Of a stretch of 64,000 nucleotides of DNA, positions 59,866-64,000 are shown one piece after another. Origin of the DNA: Sepiola atlantica (Eukaryota; Mollusca; Cephalopoda; Sepiida; Sepiolidae); contig OY744531.1 of the NCBI GenBank assembly GCA_963556195.1, positions 52,455,700 through 52,519,699 on the forward strand, read 5' to 3'. The position numbers were made by a program, and so were the translations under genes. The notes beneath the pieces are model-generated. The model did not search any database. It was not told the DNA's origin and was given only the letters and a program-made list of their open reading frames with translations. Numbering within the stretch: the stretch's first letter is position 1; every line of letters begins with the position of its first letter.

Positions 59866-59866
59866 C

Positions 59867-59868
<2 letters not shown>

Positions 59869-59907
<39 letters not shown>
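59869..59907. repeat. (TA)n microsatellite
   Basis: About 39 bases of TA between the ribozyme repeat and the hairpin element. Confidence 0.97.
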
Positions 59908-59908
<1 letters not shown>

Positions 59909-59910
<2 letters not shown>

Positions 59911-61099
59911 TAGCAAATATATGCTCCCTCCGGTCGCATATTTTTGCTAGGCTGCCGCGTCAGAAATGAACGTTCACGCATAAACCGATGGAGCCCCAGT
60001 CATATTTCTGTGGTAGTTAGACATTGATTTTCTGTTTTTATGACCAAGAATATTTTTAGTTGAAAATAAAAATAAAAAAATTCGACCCTACCCCGATTTT
60101 TATTGTACCCTCGCCCATACATAGAAAGACTTTTAGTTTAAAAAGTAAGAAAAAAAATGTTTGTACCCCCCTCAATTTTTTTATATTACTATTCAGAGAA
60201 ATATTTTTTAGTTAAGAAAAGAAAAAAAAAATTTTTTTTGACCGCCTTCCCCCAATTTTTTTTATCCTCCCCCCATACATATAAATATTTTTAATTAAAA
60301 AGGAAAAAAAAAAAACTAACCCTAACTCTAACCTTTACCCTAACTGTAACGACGGGGTCAAAGTTAGCGTGGGTCCTAAAATGAAAAAGCACCAAGAAAT
60401 CAAATACAGTGAACACAGTGTGTGTGTGTTTGTTTAATGACCTTTTTTTAATTAAACAATTTGAATCTTACAATCAGTTGTATAGTTTTTAAGTACAATG
60501 TGTTAGTTTATTTTGTTGACATTAAAGAAAAAAAATCACATCTTTTTTTTAAATTTATTTATTAAAAAAAAAAGAATAGAATCATAAATTTAGTTGAGGT
60601 CGTGAAAAAATGATAATATTGGATATGAAAGTATTAAGAAATCAAATACAGTAAACACGAATAGTTTTTTAATTCTCGGAAATAAAAAGTTTACCTGAAC
60701 TGAATTCGTTATAGTGTGTGTGTGTATGTGTGCGTGTGTGTGTGTGCGTGTTTTTATATAGTAATTTTTAAATCAATTATTATTTTAATTAAACAATTTG
60801 ATTTAATAAATTTGTGTTTTGAAACATAATGGCTAATAAGAAAATAAACAAACTCAGAACGGTTTTAAAAATGTAAAAATAAACACGGTGAATGCCAGCG
60901 GCTACCCCCCCCCCCAAGTATCGTATGTTCGTATTTATTTACACCCAATAGTTTTGCGACAAATCAAGTAATAATTTATGTTTTTCAAAGCGGAAAAAAA
61001 AGTGTGCGTAAATTAAAATCAACAATTTAAAAAACAAAACACTGACGTACGGGTAGAAGTTAGCGCGGGTCCTAAAGTGGAAAACTAATTTTGTTATAA

Positions 61100-61131
<32 letters not shown>

Positions 61132-61690
61132 TGTTTTTTCAAGTATTATTTTAATTAAACAATTTGATTCAGTGAATTTGTGTTTTAAAACATAATGGCT
61201 AATAAGATTAAGAAAATAAACAAACTTACGACGGTTTTTAAAATGGAAAACTGAGCACGGTGAATGCCAGCGTTGTTATTTACATATTTAACGTGCAATA
61301 TTAAAGCCCGCTGTTTAATCAGATCGCCATATTTAATTACCAGAGAAAGGGAGGACACCACTGATTAAACAGCCAATGACTTTGCAATTTTAACGGTACT
61401 CGCCATTGAAATGGTTAAGAAAACACGCCGGTTATGAAGAAAATATAACCTTATCGGAAAATATTGTAAATACATATGTAAATTTGATAATAGCAGTTAT
61501 AAGTGTATATTTGTAAATATGAATTTAATTGAAGGTTTAAAGGAATGCCTTATGTAAATGGCAAAACTGGTGTCTGAACAGTATATAAAGAATTTCAAAA
61601 AAAATAGTTTAAGTAAAATAGTCATACTGGGGTTTCGGCTTCAGACAGACAGACATACAGACAGACAGACAGACAGACAGACACATAGGC
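59909..61690. mobile_element. Hairpin-plus-tandem-repeat element, copy 2
   Basis: Starts with the hairpin CTAGCAAATATATGCTCC...GGTCGCATATTTTTGCTAG (59909-59949), the same as at 10199. After an A/T-rich and pyrimidine-patchy part with a telomere-like stretch, there are about three diverged units of about 330-363 bases (60356-61280), each with GT-repeat, TTTAATTAAACAATTTGA, AACATAATGGCTAATAAG, CGGTTTTxAAAATG and ACGGTGAATGCCAGCG. It ends at GGTTTCGGCTTCAGACAGAC and an (ACAG)n run (61632-61690). The two copies share ends but not the tandem unit. No protein is encoded. Confidence 0.6.
60318..60350. repeat. Short degenerate telomere-like repeat
   Basis: CTAACCCTAACTCTAACCTT then TACCCTAACTGTAAC: about five CCCTAA-like units with errors, the complement of the animal telomere repeat TTAGGG. 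It lies inside the hairpin element and is too short and degenerate to be a telomere. Confidence 0.7.
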
Positions 61691-61694
61691 TCCA

Positions 61695-61698
<4 letters not shown>

Positions 61699-61767
<69 letters not shown>
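61699..61767. repeat. (TA)n microsatellite
   Basis: About 69 bases of TA after the AGACAGACA end of the preceding element. Confidence 0.97.
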
Positions 61768-61770
<3 letters not shown>

Positions 61771-62027
61771 CAATTAATTACTAAACGATGCCGTAACAGT
61801 GAAATTTCACCCTCAAAATATTATTTTTAAATAATAATAATTTTATCAAATAAACGGCATAGTGTAAAACACGAGAAACAAAATGAAAATAAAGATTCCT
61901 GAGGAACGTCAGATAACTAAACGCTAGTGTTTTAAAAAGTGACGTTTTTTTATTATATATATATATTATATATATATATATATATAATATTAAATTATAT
62001 TAAATTATATTTCTTATACTTTTTATA

Positions 62028-62092
<65 letters not shown>
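61768..62092 (+). repeat. Repeat H, copy 1, followed by (TA)n
   Basis: 61768-61960 matches 62860-63060: GTTCAATTAA, CCGTAACAGTGAAATTTCAC, AATAATAATAATTTTAT, CGGCAT-GTGTA-AAAC, GAAACAAAA and AAACGCTAGTG. CTGAGGA (61899-61905), a following stem region and AAACGC-TA-GTGTT resemble the family 3 hammerhead, but the GAAA box reads TAAA and helix I is poor. TA tracts follow to 62092. Confidence 0.6.
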
Positions 62093-62093
<1 letters not shown>

Positions 62094-62320
62094 CTACGTA
62101 TGGTCACAGCGTGCGTTCAGGTTGTATTGTTTGAATCAGTGTGTTTGCAAAGCCAGTTAAACATAAAAGTGTTTAAAAAGACAAAACTTTCTTTCTGCTC
62201 GTTATATCTTCTTTATCTCTTATTCCCCCTTTAACTTAAAAACATTGACATTTTAATATAGAACGTTCTTACTGACTATACACTTTATTTAGATCCAATG
62301 ATTATATGAATACAAATCAA
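62093..62320. other. Unassigned DNA upstream of the 63 bp array
   Basis: Nothing was recognised. Confidence 0.4.
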
Positions 62321-62836
62321 AACAATATTAACTTAAGGAAACGAGTTATACTTTCATTGCATTATGGTTCAATTAAATTACCAAACAATATTAACTTAAG
62401 GAAACGAGTTATACTTTCATTGCATTATGGTTCAATTAAATTACCAAACAATATTAACTTAAGGAAACGAGTTATACTTTCATTGCATTATGGTTCAATT
62501 AAATTACCAAACAATATTAACTTAAGGAAACGAGTTATACTTTCATTACATTATGGTTCAATTAAATTACCAAACAATATTAACTTAAGGAAACGAGTTA
62601 TACTTTCATTGCATTATGGTTCAATTAAATTACCAAACAATATTAACTTAAGGAAACAAGTTATACTTTCATTGCATTATGGTTCAATTAAATTACCAAA
62701 CAATATTAACTTAAGGAAACAAGTTATACTTTCATTGCATTATGGTTCAATTAAATTACCAAACAATATTAACTTAAGGAAACGAGTTATACTTTCATTG
62801 CATTATGGTTCAATTAAATTACACAAACAATATTAA
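62306..62836 (+). CDS. Hypothetical 21-residue repeat protein encoded by a 63 bp tandem array
   Basis: A 176-codon frame starting MNTNQNN, followed by eight copies of a 21-residue unit (INLRKRVILSLHYGSIKLPN plus N). Within the frame copies differ only by R/Q at one position (copies 6 and 7) and a synonymous TTG/TTA (copy 4). The unit is a mix of basic and hydrophobic residues with no match to a repeat family I know. There is no signal peptide or obvious promoter, the frame ends where a single extra base breaks the period, and the DNA unit resembles part of repeat H next to it. The likeliest reading is a minisatellite whose period happens to be a multiple of three; translation is unproven. Confidence 0.25.
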   Translation: MNTNQNNINLRKRVILSLHYGSIKLPNNINLRKRVILSLHYGSIKLPNNINLRKRVILSLHYGSIKLPNNINLRKRVILSLHYGSIKLPNNINLRKRVILSLHYGSIKLPNNINLRKQVILSLHYGSIKLPNNINLRKQVILSLHYGSIKLPNNINLRKRVILSLHYGSIKLHKQY

Positions 62837-62898
62837 CTTAAGGAAACGAGTTATACTTTCATTGCATTATGGTTCAATTAAATTACCAAACAATACCG
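62321..62898. repeat. 63 bp tandem array, nine near-identical units
   Basis: Units begin AACAATATTAACTTAAGGAA at 62321, 62384, 62447, 62510, 62573, 62636, 62699, 62762 and, after one inserted base, 62826. The unit ends with GGTTCAATTAAATTACCAAA, which is also the start of repeat H. Identity is almost complete, so expansion is recent. Confidence 0.95.
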
Positions 62899-63060
62899 TA
62901 ATAGTTAAATTTCACTCTCAGCATCTTACTTAAAAATAATAATAATTTTATAAAACACGGCATTGTGTATAAAACTAGAAACAAAAACGAAATTAAAGAT
63001 TCCCGGGTAACGCCAGGTAGCGAAACGCTAGTGTTCTAAAAAAATACGTATTTGTTTAGA
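62860..63060 (+). repeat. Repeat H, copy 2
   Basis: See copy 1. Here GCGAAACGCTAGTGTTC (about 63019-63035) keeps the GAAA box and helix III of the family 3 hammerhead, but the CTGAGGA box has become CCGGGTA. Thus each of the two copies keeps a different half of a possible ribozyme. Confidence 0.6.
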
Positions 63061-63139
63061 GTTTATCTGGTATCCATGGAAATGTGGGAAACGAGCAATA
63101 ATTAACGTAGAATAAATTATGTTATTTTCTGTGGCGCAA

Positions 63140-63260
63140 CTGATAAAAGTGCCGTTTAATCAGTTCTAAGTGGCAGTCTTCTGGAGGTAGAAGGTTCAAT
63201 CATCAGTACAGGCCATGTTAAGAATACAATTACAAATTACTTAATACTTCTATGCGGTCA
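63140..63260 (+). repeat. Short repeat G, copy 2 (tRNA-like B box)
   Basis: Matches 14555-14645, with GTTCTAAGTGGCAGTCTTCT, then GGTAGAAGGTTCAATC and AGTACAGG. Possible SINE fragment. Confidence 0.5.
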
Positions 63261-64000
63261 CGTGTGACGGAATGAGAACAAGCTACTACCGTTGATTTAA
63301 TAAAGAATACGTTCAGAATTATGTATAGATAGCCGAGTCCGACATAACTATTACCTAGTTCGACAATACGAAGCCAAAGATGGTCAAGGATTACACTGAC
63401 CAAAACTTTGTGAGAATAACATCAAAGTGAGAACAGAAGTCCGAATAATCAAAATAATACGAAATCATTTATATTCGCGTTGTTGTTCATTTTAAATTAT
63501 TGCAAGAATACATAAATATATTGGCCGGAAAAATATTTTGAAAGTAATAGTGAATTATTAATTTGTACACACATTATAGGAAATTTGAGAATTTACGAAA
63601 TACATATGTTAGTTTTTGGCTTTTAGGTTCTAATTTTTACCATATTGAAACATCGGAGAACATTCAAAATGATATTTTCAATTCCATAGTAAATTAGCGT
63701 TTTAAGAATATTTCGAATTAAAATTATAATTTTAAATAAACTCTACAAACAATTTCTGCATGTTACATTTATTTCGAATAAAACAACTCATAAAGAAAAT
63801 TGGTTTCATATGAGGCTTTTATGGGCGCTTTTGATAATTGTATCTACCAGACGTCAAGTGGAAATGTTACTTGACAACTTTTAAACGTGGACACATTTTC
63901 AAGATTCACAACTGTTTAAGCTATATATACATTTCCAGTCGAAAATAAATAATATTTTTGTATGAATTAGCGCTCCTTATTAAATATTTAATTTACATAT
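63261..64000. other. Unassigned AT-rich stretch to the window edge
   Basis: No gene or recognised repeat. Confidence 0.4.

Noticed and set aside
60318..60350. Telomere or chromosome end
   Set aside because: Only about five degenerate CCCTAA units, inside an interspersed element with sequence continuing on both sides.

Overview
The window looks like repeat-rich intergenic or intronic DNA from an invertebrate metazoan, most likely a mollusc and probably a cephalopod. I base this on the mix of features: more than forty long (TA)n tracts, several Penelope-like elements (PLEs), CR1/Jockey-type LINE fragments, Gypsy pol remnants, Tc1/mariner elements and tRNA-derived short repeats. A short ATC-rich repeat at about 33.6 kb also resembles one I associate with cephalopods. 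The species call is inference. I found no intact host gene, rRNA or true tRNA. Almost every recognisable protein is a broken piece of a mobile element.

Layout. 0-7.9 kb: two LINE reverse transcriptase relics on the minus strand, with AT-rich DNA between them. 8-11.9 kb: a 388 bp mariner-type MITE, LINE C-termini, a hairpin/tandem-repeat element and a PLE endonuclease fragment. 12.8-14.5 kb: a decayed Gypsy pol with an LTR-like tail. 16.7-19.2 kb: a LINE, a perfect-looking hairpin, a mariner element with an internal inverted duplication, and a foldback. 21-28.8 kb: mostly unassigned, with unclassified repeats and microsatellites. 28.8-31.9 kb: a 3.1 kb DNA transposon with matching ends around a spliced, broken transposase-like gene. 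32-37 kb: modular tandem-repeat elements, a mariner N-terminus and a second Gypsy integrase. 37.8-39.1 kb: a Tc1-like element. 39.7-41.2 kb: a second MITE copy and the best preserved PLE endonuclease. 41.8-43.5 kb: a LINE relic followed by tRNA-like short repeats carrying hammerhead ribozyme motifs. 47.4-50.9 kb: a 337 bp tandem array, a PLE 3' end with a hammerhead, and a 171 bp palindrome of that hammerhead. 53.1-53.5 kb: a head-to-tail dimer of a tRNA-like repeat. 56-59.7 kb: a nearly full-length PLE with long direct terminal repeats. 59.7-63.3 kb: a further tRNA-like/hammerhead repeat, a second hairpin/tandem element, and a 63 bp tandem array that encodes an uninterrupted 21-residue repeat.

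The most interesting thread is a recurring architecture: a tRNA-like Pol III promoter head followed by a type I hammerhead ribozyme. It appears in at least three sequence families here, alongside a PLE whose 3' end carries a related hammerhead. The best motif, on the minus strand at 43386-43431, has all three helices and every core residue. This resembles the SINE-like and retrozyme-like ribozyme elements known from schistosomes and other metazoans, and the PLEs here could supply the mobilising machinery. That link is inference. A second thread is that (TA)n tracts directly abut the ends of many of these elements.
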